Part shown: positions 1-8,382 of the stretch, in pieces
How the letters are laid out: every line of letters starts with the position of its first letter
How positions within the stretch are numbered: the stretch's first letter is position 1
Source of the DNA: Herbinix hemicellulosilytica
Lineage (GTDB): Bacteria > Bacillota > Clostridia > Lachnospirales > Lachnospiraceae
Length of the DNA stretch: 64,000 nucleotides
Reading direction: 5' to 3'
Assembly (NCBI RefSeq): GCF_002904165.1
Contig: NZ_CVTD020000027.1
Coordinates: forward strand, 1-64,000
Translations under genes and position numbers: made by a program
The notes under the pieces: model-generated
What the model saw: only the letters and a program-made list of their open reading frames with translations
What the model was told of the DNA's origin: nothing
Database searches by the model: none

Positions 1-9
1 CAAAGAGCC

Positions 10-69
10 TAAAAAAATAAGCCGTCCCTGATATTAAGTCATCATCATACTTAATATTCATCGGGCGGC
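10..69 (-). terminator. Rho-independent terminator of the first HD-GYP gene
   Basis: On the minus strand an imperfect stem (arms 49-69 and 21-39) is followed by a T-rich run (complement of 11-18). It lies just past the stop codon at 98 and so fits as that gene's terminator. Confidence 0.75.
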
Positions 70-97
70 CTGTATTTTAGTATATTATTAATTTGAA

Positions 98-1171
98 TTA
101 TAAAATTGTATCTATGGATAAATTATGCTCTTTTGACAAATCAATAAATGTATCTCCACATCGGATAACAGGCTTTGATAAAGCAAATTTATTAATCATT
201 ACAACTTCTCCTTCCCGACCGTCGCTTAGACGCACCTTATTGTGGAGATAACATTGCATTATTCTTTCCAAAAATACCATTAAATAACCGGGATCAAATT
301 TTATAAAGCCTTCTTTTTCAAAACTTTCAACTACGTCAAAGGGGCATATGGCTTTCCTGTATATACGGTTTGACGTCATAGCATCGTATACATCAGCAAT
401 AGCCACAATTTTTGAAAAATTATCAATCTGTCCGCTCTTGAAGCCGTTTGGATAACCGGATCCGTCACATCTTTCATGATGCATCAGGGCGGCATATTTG
501 ATGCGGACATCAATGTCCATATTTTTCAGTACCTGAAAGCCTTTGATAGTGTGAAGCTTTACCTCTTCATATTCGTCTTTGGTCAACTTACCTGCTTTTG
601 CAATAATTTCCCTTGGTACAAGCATCTTTCCGATATCATGAAAAAGACCGGCCAGTGTGACTATCCTCGTTTCTTCTTTGGACATTTTTAGCCAACCGGC
701 AAAAACACTGCATATAAGGGAAACGTTCAGACTATGAACAAAAGTCATGTCATCATAATCTCTAATCCCATGCAACATTTCAAATATATGTATACCGCTT
801 CTGCCTTCGTTAAGAATTCGGTCGGTTTCCTTAAGAAGGTTATCTATATCTACTTCGCTTTCACCATTTGCCATTTTATAAAAGTTATTTTCAATTTCAG
901 ATATGGTTTCGACATATGTACGATTAAATTTTTTAAATTCCGGTGTATTACGAAGCTTTTCAAGATAGGATTCTTCCTGGTTGTTAATTTCAATCGGGTC
1001 CCGTTTATAAACCGATAAACCACTTATATTATAAAAGCGAAGCTTTGTTATCATCCTTTCATCAAGTCTTGTACCTTTTGTAATAATAAGCTGGTCATTT
1101 GAGGTATAAACATCGGCTGCTACTATCATACCGCTTACCGCTTGATCTGTTCTTATTCTAATAGCTTCCAC
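98..1171 (-). CDS. HD-GYP domain phosphodiesterase (paralogue 1)
   Basis: Soluble 357-residue protein with an N-terminal region of about 110 residues opening with an 'AVSGMIVAADVY' segment. A complete HD-GYP domain follows: HD pair at residues 178-179 (FHDIGK), HH at 231-232, and the GYP signature at 239-241 (HHERCDGSGYP). HD-GYP proteins hydrolyse c-di-GMP, and some act on related cyclic dinucleotides, through a metal centre; all visible ligand residues are present. No receiver or membrane segment is seen, so the input signal is unknown. The start is a GTG with GGGGTG about 10 bases upstream. It has its own promoter and terminator. A close paralogue with the same architecture lies at 21357-22439. 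Family assignment is firm; the exact substrate is inferred. Confidence 0.92.
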   Translation of the reverse strand: MEAIRIRTDQAVSGMIVAADVYTSNDQLIITKGTRLDERMITKLRFYNISGLSVYKRDPIEINNQEESYLEKLRNTPEFKKFNRTYVETISEIENNFYKMANGESEVDIDNLLKETDRILNEGRSGIHIFEMLHGIRDYDDMTFVHSLNVSLICSVFAGWLKMSKEETRIVTLAGLFHDIGKMLVPREIIAKAGKLTKDEYEEVKLHTIKGFQVLKNMDIDVRIKYAALMHHERCDGSGYPNGFKSGQIDNFSKIVAIADVYDAMTSNRIYRKAICPFDVVESFEKEGFIKFDPGYLMVFLERIMQCYLHNKVRLSDGREGEVVMINKFALSKPVIRCGDTFIDLSKEHNLSIDTIL

Positions 1172-1215
1172 TATCTATCACCCCGATTTTATCATTTGCA
1201 AATTACCTGTAAATA

Positions 1216-1244
1216 AGTATACATATAAATACTAATATTTACAA
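1216..1244 (-). promoter_or_regulatory. Sigma-A type promoter for the HD-GYP gene
   Basis: Minus strand TTGTAA (1244-1239), a 17-base spacer, then TATACT (1221-1216). This places the start of transcription about 40 bases before the GTG start. A single perfect DnaA-box match (TGTGGATAA, 1261-1269) sits just upstream. Confidence 0.6.
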
Positions 1245-1324
1245 TAGGATTAATAAATATTGTGGATAATTCTATATTACACTGAAATTTTTTATCTATA
1301 TTTAACATAAAATATGAATAATTT

Positions 1325-1972
1325 TTATAAATTAATTATAATATCATATAGTTCTTCCACAGTTGCCGCAATATAATCCGCACCGGCTTCTTCCAACTCT
1401 TTCCTGCTGCCAAAACCGTATAAAACTCCGATTGAAGCAATGCCTACGGCCTTTGCTCCCAATATATCGTATTTACGGTCTCCCACCATGACTGTCCTGT
1501 CCAAATCTGTTATTGCATTCTTCTCCAAGGCATATCTTATAACCGCTTCCTTGTCTGCCCTGCTGCTGTCAAATGTGGCTCCGCAAATATCGTCAAAATA
1601 ATGTTCCAGATGAAAACTTTGAAGTATTTTAACGGCATATTCTTCAGGCTTTGATGTAGCAACAATAAGATACTTTCCTGCCTGTTTTAATTTAGTCAAC
1701 AGACTTTCCATACCATTGTAAAGTTTGTTTTGATATATACCTTTTTCTGCATAATATTTTCTGTACTCGGCAGTTGCTTCCTCGGCTTCATCTCTGCTAA
1801 ATCCGTAATATTCCATAAATCCTTCTCTTAATGGAGGTCCTATATGCTTAGTCAAACTGTCTAAATCTTCAACAAAAATATTCATGGCCCGTAATGCATA
1901 TTGAATTGATTTTGTTATGCCTTCTTTAGGATTAGTAATAGTTCCGTCCAAGTCCATCAAAATGTAGTCCAT
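1325..1972 (-). CDS. HAD-family hydrolase, phosphoglycolate-phosphatase-like
   Basis: Cytoplasmic 215-residue HAD phosphatase of the Gph/PpaX type. Motif I is DLDGTITNP near the N terminus with both nucleophile and acid/base Asp. Motif II is TSKP, and motif III/IV is MVGDRKYDILGAK near residue 160. A helical cap lies between motifs I and II (subfamily IA). Such enzymes dephosphorylate phosphoglycolate, pyrophosphate or other small phosphates; sequence alone does not fix the substrate. The ATG is preceded by AAAGGAAAG. It stands as a single gene between the HD-GYP gene and the DUF951 gene. Confidence 0.88.
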   Translation of the reverse strand: MDYILMDLDGTITNPKEGITKSIQYALRAMNIFVEDLDSLTKHIGPPLREGFMEYYGFSRDEAEEATAEYRKYYAEKGIYQNKLYNGMESLLTKLKQAGKYLIVATSKPEEYAVKILQSFHLEHYFDDICGATFDSSRADKEAVIRYALEKNAITDLDRTVMVGDRKYDILGAKAVGIASIGVLYGFGSRKELEEAGADYIAATVEELYDIIINL

Positions 1973-2023
1973 ATATCTTTCCTTTCATGCCTGTTTTATT
2001 TCGAGTATAAATTCAAAATGCTA

Positions 2024-2206
2024 TTATTTAGGCTTTCTAACCTGTTTAATACTTTTTTCTACTTTCTTTCTCGGGATCATAATCTGGTGCCCGCATCCCA
2101 GACATTTTAGCCTAAAATCCATGCCTATCCTCAAAATTTCCCATTCATAACTTCCACAAGGATGGGGCTTTTTTAATTTTATTATCTCACCTACATTGAG
2201 ATCCAT
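2024..2206 (-). CDS. DUF951 family small protein
   Basis: A 60-residue basic protein matching the DUF951 pattern: N-terminal DLNVGEIIKLKKPHPCG, a central beta-rich stretch, then CLGCGH and an 'IMIPRKKVEK' tail. The cysteines (CGS, CLGC) look like a metal site. The family is widespread in Firmicutes and often lies near translation genes; its function is not established. A good Shine-Dalgarno (GGGAGGG) precedes the ATG. It ends about 50 bases upstream of the HAD gene, so the two may be cotranscribed. Confidence 0.85.
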   Translation of the reverse strand: MDLNVGEIIKLKKPHPCGSYEWEILRIGMDFRLKCLGCGHQIMIPRKKVEKSIKQVRKPK

Positions 2207-2590
2207 TCTTGTCCCTCCCGTTATTTTCTAATCAATATTAGTATCCATAGTATACCATAACCGTCATAAAAATGAAAATCTATTTCCTGTCTGTCGCAAA
2301 TATAAAAATGAGCAAAACAATTCGCTCCTTTCATTGAAAGGAGCGAATTGTCTTATCTATGTTAAGCAGCCGAATATTTCTGGTATGGTATCAAGGCAGT
2401 AATCTGTATGCGCTTGGTAAAATGTGAAAGGGATTCGGTTGCGAATAATCAATGATATGTATACATATCTGATCTTATTTCCCTTTCCAGATTACTGCAC
2501 TGTATACCAAGTTACTTACTATATTATACTCTTTTTAATCATAAATGGTGACTTATACAAAAATAAATCAAGCCATCATTTATATATTAA
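2207..2590. other. Intergenic region between pgi and the DUF951 gene
   Basis: AT-rich spacer of 384 bases. Besides the pgi terminator hairpin at 2317-2351 and presumably the promoter of the DUF951 gene near its right part, I see no RNA gene or convincing small ORF on either strand. Confidence 0.5.
2317..2351 (-). terminator. Probable pgi terminator hairpin
   Basis: Perfect 15-base inverted repeat (2317-2331 with 2337-2351) with a 5-base loop. Read on the minus strand it is followed by TTTTGCTCATTTTTA. It lies about 240 bases beyond the pgi stop, so assignment to pgi is an inference. Confidence 0.6.
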
Positions 2591-3949
2591 TTATTCTTCT
2601 CCCAGTCTATTAAGAAGCTCTTTACGCTGATTTTCATAACCCGGTTTTCCGAGAAGAGCAAACATATTTGATTTATAGCTTTCTACTCCCGGCTGGTCAA
2701 AAGGATTTACTCCCAAAAGATAACCGCTGATACCGCATGCAAATTCAAAGAAGTAGAATAACTGGCCAAGATAATATTCATTTTGCTCCGGCACGTTGAC
2801 CATCAAATTGGGTACATTGCCGTCCGTATGAGCAAGCAAAGTTCCTTTCATGGCACTCTTGTTTATAAAGTCGACACTTTTTCCTGCCAGATAATTCAGG
2901 CCGTCCAAATCTACCTCTTCTTCTTCAAGTATAATTTCAGCCGAGGGTTTTTCCACATTTACTACGGTTTCAAATATAATACGCTGGCCATCCTGGATAT
3001 ACTGACCCATGGAATGTAAATCCGTGGTGAAATCCACCGATGCCGGGTATATCCCCTTTTGATCCTTGCCTTCACTTTCTCCAAAGAGCTGTTTCCACCA
3101 TTCGGACACATAATGAAGGGAAGGTTCATAATTAACCAATATTTCTATGTTCTTACCTTTTCTAAGAAGAATATTTCTTACGGCAGCATAAAGTAAAGAA
3201 TCATTTTCTTCAAAAGGAGCCTCCAGGCAGTGCTTTCTCATGCCGGCTGCCCCTTCCATAAGTTTGCTTATATCAGCACCGCTTACAGCTATAGGAAGCA
3301 GTCCAACCGCAGTAAGTACCGAATAGCGTCCTCCTATGTCATCCGGTACGACAAAGGTCTCATATCCTTCTGCGGTAGCAAGATTTTTTAATGCACCCTT
3401 TGCCTTATCAGTTGTGGCATAAATTCTTTTTGCGGCTTCTTCCTTTCCGTACTTGTCAATCAGCATTTTCTTAAAAACACGGAATGCTATAGCCGGTTCT
3501 GTCGTGGTTCCCGACTTACTGATTACATTTATGGAAAAATCCCTGTCACCTATTACATCTTTAAGATGACTCATATAGGTACTGCTGATATTGTTACCGA
3601 CAAAATATATTTCAGGAGTCTTTCTGATTTCTTTTGAAACACTGTTATAAAAACTATGCCTTAAGAATTCTATAGCAGCCCTTGCGCCCAGATAAGAGCC
3701 TCCGATACCTATAACAAGCAGCACATCTGAATCATTCTTGATTTTTTCTGCGGCTTTTTGAATACGGTCAAACTCTTCTTTATCATAATTAACGGGAAGA
3801 TCAATCCAACCCAGAAAGTCCGAGCCTTGACCTGTACCTTTAATAAGTTGTTCTTTTGCCAAATTTACAGCTTCTTTCATCATATCAATTTCAGCCGGGC
3901 GAATAAACTTTTTTGCCGAAAGATAATTGAAGCTGACCTTTTTTGTCAT
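2591..3949 (-). CDS. pgi: Glucose-6-phosphate isomerase
   Basis: Cytoplasmic 452-residue enzyme interconverting glucose-6-phosphate and fructose-6-phosphate (glycolysis). Length fits the short Gram-positive form (about 450). Visible landmarks are the sugar-phosphate-binding [13 protein letters not shown] segment, the [13 protein letters not shown] loop, the [14 protein letters not shown] segment, and a C-terminal [12 protein letters not shown] stretch carrying the catalytic lysine. The ATG is preceded by GGAGTGGGG. It appears monocistronic, followed by a hairpin at 2317-2351. Confidence 0.97.
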   Translation of the reverse strand: MTKKVSFNYLSAKKFIRPAEIDMMKEAVNLAKEQLIKGTGQGSDFLGWIDLPVNYDKEEFDRIQKAAEKIKNDSDVLLVIGIGGSYLGARAAIEFLRHSFYNSVSKEIRKTPEIYFVGNNISSTYMSHLKDVIGDRDFSINVISKSGTTTEPAIAFRVFKKMLIDKYGKEEAAKRIYATTDKAKGALKNLATAEGYETFVVPDDIGGRYSVLTAVGLLPIAVSGADISKLMEGAAGMRKHCLEAPFEENDSLLYAAVRNILLRKGKNIEILVNYEPSLHYVSEWWKQLFGESEGKDQKGIYPASVDFTTDLHSMGQYIQDGQRIIFETVVNVEKPSAEIILEEEEVDLDGLNYLAGKSVDFINKSAMKGTLLAHTDGNVPNLMVNVPEQNEYYLGQLFYFFEFACGISGYLLGVNPFDQPGVESYKSNMFALLGKPGYENQRKELLNRLGEE

Positions 3950-4057
3950 ATGTCCCCACTCCTTATATTTTTTAATATAATAACAAACCGGATCTAAAGA
4001 TTCAATCTTTTGTATGTTCTCAAATATAATAAATGATAATATAATACAGCTTTAATC

Positions 4058-5233
4058 TCAAGCAAAAAATTCCCTTAAAACATCCTCAATAAGTTTTTCT
4101 TCTTCCGGGGACATATTCATAAATAATTTACTCTCATACTTTTCATTATCTTTATCTGCGGCTTCTTCCTTATCCGCAGCTATTTCTTCAATGCTGTCTT
4201 TAATTTGTTTTTCCTCCGCAGCAAAATTATCATCCTTAAACGGTTTTTCGCCGGCTTTAACGGTATCATCTGTATACATATCTTCTTTAAGACCTTGTAA
4301 ATCATCTCTTAAATCATTTATAGATTTTTCTTTCTCTTCTTTCTCCTTGTATCTTAACTCGTTTTGACGCTGCTTTTCTTCAGCCTTCTTTATCAATTCC
4401 TCTCTGCGGCGCATAAGAGCTTCTCTTTCTTCCCTGAGCCTGCGAAGCTCTTCTTCTCTGCGTTTAGCCGCAAGCATTTTTCTTTCTTCCTGCAGTCTTC
4501 TTTCTTCTTCTTTTCTGGCTTCTTCCAATTTACGTTTTTCTTCTTCTTTTCGTAGTGCTTCCAGCCGTTTTTCTTCCTTCTTTCTTCTTCTAGCCTCTTT
4601 TCGGCTTATTTTTTCGCTGCGTTTGTCAGCTTCCTTGTCCGCTTTTGAATCCTTTAACCCAACCGCATTAAGGAAATCCTTTCTGTATTGCTCCAATTTT
4701 TCAGGTTGGGTAAGTTCATGTTCCATTCTAACTTTACAGAAATTCTCAAGGTAATCCAGAAGATTTAATCGTATTACCTGTTTTTTTACCGGCAAATTTA
4801 TCATTTTATCCACAAAAATTAAAACTGCGCCTGCTAAAATACCCACAGCCCCTGTGTATAAAATGTTCTCACGATCCACATCGTAAATAACCCCGAAAAC
4901 AGCACTAATCGGAATGATTAAGAAGTTAAGATATAAGACTTGTCCACTTAAGTTTTCCCATGTGGATAATAATAATCCACAAAATCTATACTTTGTCATG
5001 CTTTTATCCACAAAAGTATCCACATTATTCACACCGATATTAAGTTTATAACAGGTTTCAAATTTCATTTTCATGTGCTTTAATAATTTATTCTTAGTAG
5101 TCCCCAGCTTGTCCGACTGTTTTACCAAATATATGTAAACTATATCCAAAATTAAACGGAGGACAATACCCAGACCGCATAAGCCAGAAAAACCATAGAT
5201 AATATAATTTTTGTCATAAAACTCCCGAATCAT
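4058..5233 (-). CDS. Membrane protein with long charged coiled coil (unknown function)
   Basis: Not assignable to a named family. The N-terminal 150 or so residues hold about three hydrophobic helices (near residues 8-35, 100-120 and 125-145). A predicted coiled coil follows, rich in Lys, Arg and Glu, roughly residues 195-310, then an acidic tail ending in a PEEEKLIEDVLREFF helix. The start is the ATG at 5233 because AGAGAGGGG sits 5 bases upstream; an earlier in-frame ATG at 5254 lacks such a site. The membrane-encoding part contains an unusual cluster of DnaA-box sequences (separate entry). The coiled coil suggests a membrane-anchored scaffold, which is inference only. Confidence 0.75.
   Translation of the reverse strand: MIREFYDKNYIIYGFSGLCGLGIVLRLILDIVYIYLVKQSDKLGTTKNKLLKHMKMKFETCYKLNIGVNNVDTFVDKSMTKYRFCGLLLSTWENLSGQVLYLNFLIIPISAVFGVIYDVDRENILYTGAVGILAGAVLIFVDKMINLPVKKQVIRLNLLDYLENFCKVRMEHELTQPEKLEQYRKDFLNAVGLKDSKADKEADKRSEKISRKEARRRKKEEKRLEALRKEEEKRKLEEARKEEERRLQEERKMLAAKRREEELRRLREEREALMRRREELIKKAEEKQRQNELRYKEKEEKEKSINDLRDDLQGLKEDMYTDDTVKAGEKPFKDDNFAAEEKQIKDSIEEIAADKEEAADKDNEKYESKLFMNMSPEEEKLIEDVLREFFA
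4806..5033. promoter_or_regulatory. Intragenic DnaA-box cluster
   Basis: Five exact matches to TTATNCACA fall within 228 bases: 4806-4814 (+), 4853-4861 (-), 4961-4969 (-), 5004-5012 (+) and 5025-5033 (+). Two one-mismatch copies lie between them (4973-4981, 5016-5024). Two boxes face each other 3 bases apart (4961-4981). Elsewhere in the window I noticed only isolated copies (for example 1261 and 51507). The boxes lie inside the coding region of the coiled-coil membrane protein. Binding by DnaA is inferred from the consensus. Confidence 0.7.
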
Positions 5234-5399
5234 AAAAACCCCTCTCTTTTCCATAATTTTACATATATTATAGCTTGTATAAAGCTGTTTGAAAAGAGAG
5301 GGATAAAAGAATCGGTAGACATAAACCTATATTAAATTTTATAAAACGATTTCATATTATAAATTTATTATTATTTTCTCAAAATACAACAATTTTCTT

Positions 5400-6845
5400 T
5401 TACCGGTCCGGTTCCAAATCAGGTAAACTGATATAAGTGTCCATTCCGTCATCTGCTATATCAATAGTATAGCTTTTTGTCTGATATCCTTGCTTTATAA
5501 ATGTCAGAACATGTCTTCCTATAACCTTTTGGAAGCTTCCGGGTGAAACTCCTTTATATTCTCCGTTAAGATAAACCGAAACCCCTTTCGGATTCTGAAT
5601 ATAAATAAGATGCTCTTTATCGACAATGGGGTCCTCATCCGAAGTTTCATCAACCGGTATTTCTATGGTTTCAGCATCATCTTCCCCTGAACTTTGCTCC
5701 CTGTCCCAATTATTATATTCAATATAATCTGATTCATCTGTATTACTTCCCGGGATTTCTACAACACTTACGCTTTCCCTGCTCTTAAGTTCCGGAAGAA
5801 TTATCTGAACTTTCTTTTCCGATTGATCTACTTTAAGGCTGCCGCGATAAGTAGCATATCCTCCTAAAGATACCTCTATTTTATGCTCTCCGTACATAAG
5901 CTTAACCGGACTTGCATATAAAGTCAGCTTTCCGTCTATAAACAGATCCGCCCCTAAAGGTGAAATTTCAAACACAATTTGTCCGTATCCCGGCCCCAGG
6001 TCTCCAAGGGATACTACCGTTTCTTCATTACGGTTAACGGTAACATTTTTTGTCCCGCTGTATGCCCCGTTTTCGGCAGTCAGATTATAATTCCCTTCAC
6101 GAACAGTTACAATCATATTTTCAGTAATTTTTTGAACTGCTTCATAGCCTATTGTTACACTGCCTCCCAAAAAGGCGTCACAATCAATCAATCTTACCGT
6201 TCCGTGCCCTTTTATTACTTTTACAGACCATACGATTTCATCAATGCCTCTTACAGTCAATACGTCCTGTTCTGTAATATCTTCAAGACTTATAAATACA
6301 TCATTATCTGTCACAATTGGGGATTCATATGTATACTTTTTGCTTGCTATTTTTATAGTCTTATCTGAAGAATCTATAAGCATATTATTAACCCCTATAT
6401 ATTCCCAGGCTTTTAAAGACGGCTGCAAAGCCAAAATCTTGTTTTTACTGCTTTGACAGGCAATATCAACAATTTGGCCCATCTCAAGCTGGCCTGCGGT
6501 TATAGGCTGGCCGTATTTGTCGGTAATATTTGATCCGCCTGTATAATATAAAACTATTTCTTCTTTTTTGTCTATATCAAATAATTTTATAGACTTATCC
6601 GATGTATTAACCTCTAACACAAGGGCAGTTATATTTTTGTCCGCTTGATTATATATAGAGGAATTTTCTTCTTCTTTTGTAGCCGGATTGCTGATTGTCT
6701 GTCTTAGCACAGGCTTTTTACTTTTTCCGGTTTCCATTAAAGCAATAAATAAAACAAAAGTAAAAAAAGACAGACCGATTAGCAGGCTCATAATCGGCCC
6801 GATTTTAATCATGAATTTTTTATTTTTGCCTCTTACATTATTCAT
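5400..6845 (-). CDS. PEGA-domain membrane-anchored protein
   Basis: A 481-residue protein with one N-terminal membrane segment (about residues 12-35), so most of it is probably outside the cytoplasm. The first half is beta-rich and unassigned. Two PEGA-like modules follow, one near residues 275-350 (FEISPLGADLFIDGKL) and one near the C terminus (IYIQNPKGVSVYLNGEYKG). They are separated by an acidic, low-complexity linker around residues 355-410. PEGA domains are small extracellular beta modules found in envelope proteins. The ATG is preceded by GAGGGT. No enzymatic motif is visible; a structural or binding role is inferred. Confidence 0.8.
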   Translation of the reverse strand: MNNVRGKNKKFMIKIGPIMSLLIGLSFFTFVLFIALMETGKSKKPVLRQTISNPATKEEENSSIYNQADKNITALVLEVNTSDKSIKLFDIDKKEEIVLYYTGGSNITDKYGQPITAGQLEMGQIVDIACQSSKNKILALQPSLKAWEYIGVNNMLIDSSDKTIKIASKKYTYESPIVTDNDVFISLEDITEQDVLTVRGIDEIVWSVKVIKGHGTVRLIDCDAFLGGSVTIGYEAVQKITENMIVTVREGNYNLTAENGAYSGTKNVTVNRNEETVVSLGDLGPGYGQIVFEISPLGADLFIDGKLTLYASPVKLMYGEHKIEVSLGGYATYRGSLKVDQSEKKVQIILPELKSRESVSVVEIPGSNTDESDYIEYNNWDREQSSGEDDAETIEIPVDETSDEDPIVDKEHLIYIQNPKGVSVYLNGEYKGVSPGSFQKVIGRHVLTFIKQGYQTKSYTIDIADDGMDTYISLPDLEPDR

Positions 6846-6947
6846 TATGGTACCCTCGATCTATATTATCCTATGCATAATAATTTAATAGGTATTATAA
6901 TTATATCTTAATAATCTGTCTCATACAATCCCTTCAACTTACCCATA

Positions 6948-8033
6948 TTAAAGAATACTTTCCAATTTTCGCAAAAATACAATTCTCTTTGAATTTTGCT
7001 CCCCAACACTGCTTAGTTTATTTATATTTCTATCCGATACCCAAACCTTCTTGCCGTTAAAATAAAAATTCGTTATCTTCCAGAATTTTTCCGGATATAA
7101 TAAAAGAATATATAAAATCCTAAGTTCTCCTTTAGAAATAGGCCGAATCCGGTCATAAGATTCTATTATATTATTTCCATATAAAATATCCCAATCGTTT
7201 TTTTCCATAACTTTTCTAATAAATTGGTATAAGTCAGCTATCTGCAACCCAATTCTGGCTTTTTCAAAATTGGTTGTGGCCATTGATTTACTCCACTCGG
7301 GGGATATATCGGCAGCCGATATGGATTGATTGTTCATCCATCCTGAAGGACTTGCCTTAGATAAGGCTTCTCCTTTGCTTTTTAACATAATTATATTGTG
7401 GTAATTGTAATTGCCGTGTGATACCGACCGATTTTTCACAGCCTCGTCCATAAGTTCCCGGTAAGAAGAATCAGCAAGCTTTTTTGCCGCCTCAATACCC
7501 TGGGCATAAAATTCCTCATAATAATTCAAAAAAAGAAGATCAAACTCATTCTTTTGCCTTTTGTCCCTGATGTATCCTCTGACACGCTTAAGCTCTCTGT
7601 TTCGTTTTTCAAAAGTTTCCTGCAGGTTACTTTCAATATTATGCTCAATTTGCTCAGCGGTAAAATCCACACCGTTTAATATGCTGTGAATCTTTGCAAG
7701 GTTGGCAGATGCCATCTCCACCTGAGAAAGCTCTTTAAGGTTGCATTCCTCACCCCAAAACCAGTTCTTAACTATGTAACGGCACCCGGATTGGTCCTCT
7801 GCTATAATGTCATCATCTATAGTTTTGACATACAAATCAATATTATGAAATCCGTGCATATAAAGATGTTCTTTAACAGTATGTTCGAACATTGCACGGT
7901 TCCTTGAACCTTCATAGCATTTAAATAATTTAAGGCCACAATCGGTTTCAAGCAAGTAGGCGCCCCTTGCCCTATATATGTTATACACCTTTAAAGGATA
8001 TTTCTTTAATGCCTCATGACATTTTTCTTCCAC
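6948..8033 (-). CDS. CotS-like spore coat kinase-fold protein
   Basis: A 361-residue protein of the CotS/YutH group, whose fold resembles aminoglycoside phosphotransferases. The catalytic-loop-like segment is SHGNYNYHNI near residue 206, where functional kinases usually have HGD; here Asp is replaced by Asn, so phosphotransfer may be lost. The N-terminal part has the GAYLLETDCGLKLFKCYEG nucleotide-fold strand with a Lys. CotS proteins are incorporated into the spore coat, so expression during sporulation is expected. The start is a GTG with GGGGGTGG about 8 bases upstream. It stands alone between the PEGA gene and cca. Confidence 0.8.
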   Translation of the reverse strand: MEEKCHEALKKYPLKVYNIYRARGAYLLETDCGLKLFKCYEGSRNRAMFEHTVKEHLYMHGFHNIDLYVKTIDDDIIAEDQSGCRYIVKNWFWGEECNLKELSQVEMASANLAKIHSILNGVDFTAEQIEHNIESNLQETFEKRNRELKRVRGYIRDKRQKNEFDLLFLNYYEEFYAQGIEAAKKLADSSYRELMDEAVKNRSVSHGNYNYHNIIMLKSKGEALSKASPSGWMNNQSISAADISPEWSKSMATTNFEKARIGLQIADLYQFIRKVMEKNDWDILYGNNIIESYDRIRPISKGELRILYILLLYPEKFWKITNFYFNGKKVWVSDRNINKLSSVGEQNSKRIVFLRKLESIL

Positions 8034-8190
8034 AGCAAATCCACCCCCGCAAACTGATAATATCCGTCTACTAATATTATGATATGTCTAATAAATTCAT
8101 GAATAAAACAAATAATTTTACCGGATAAACTCTAAAAAATTTTATTTTAATTAATTAATCCTAAGGGATGCATACGGTTAAAAAAATTCA

Positions 8191-8230
8191 AAATACGAGA
8201 TTTATACCCGGAAATACGAATTTGTACCGG
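8191..8230. repeat. Tandem imperfect 19-21 base direct repeat
   Basis: Two adjacent copies, 8191-8211 and 8212-8230. Both start AAATACGA and end in TACC(C)GG, differing by small indels and two substitutions. They lie about 160-200 bases upstream of the CotS-like start. Role unknown; operator-like spacing is an inference. Confidence 0.5.
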
Positions 8231-8269
8231 AAAACTTTAATGGCAGTTAACTTAAGCACAATAATAAAC

Positions 8270-8330
8270 TAAAAAAATGTCACAGCCTGTATTTAAAAGA
8301 CATATTAGCCAAATACAAGCCATGACATTT
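8270..8330 (-). terminator. cca terminator
   Basis: Long imperfect stem between 8276-8294 and 8312-8330. On the minus strand it is followed by TTTTTTAG. It lies about 50 bases beyond the cca stop. Confidence 0.75.
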
Positions 8331-8382
8331 CTCAGCTCAAACTTAATATTTACGCTCCTATATATTTTAGCTTAAAGCCTCT

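Larger units (their letters stand above)
8034..8382. other. Intergenic region between cca and the CotS-like gene
   Basis: AT-rich spacer of 349 bases. It holds the cca terminator (8270-8330) and a tandem imperfect repeat (8191-8230); nothing else is recognised. Confidence 0.5.

Noticed and set aside
4653-5233. Chromosomal replication origin at the DnaA-box cluster
   Set aside because: No dnaA, dnaN or recF neighbours, the boxes lie within coding sequence, and no clear AT-rich unwinding element with DnaA-trio pattern was identified.
6948-8033. Functional aminoglycoside kinase
   Set aside because: The catalytic HGD is HGN and overall features fit CotS-like coat proteins, so antibiotic modification is not supported.
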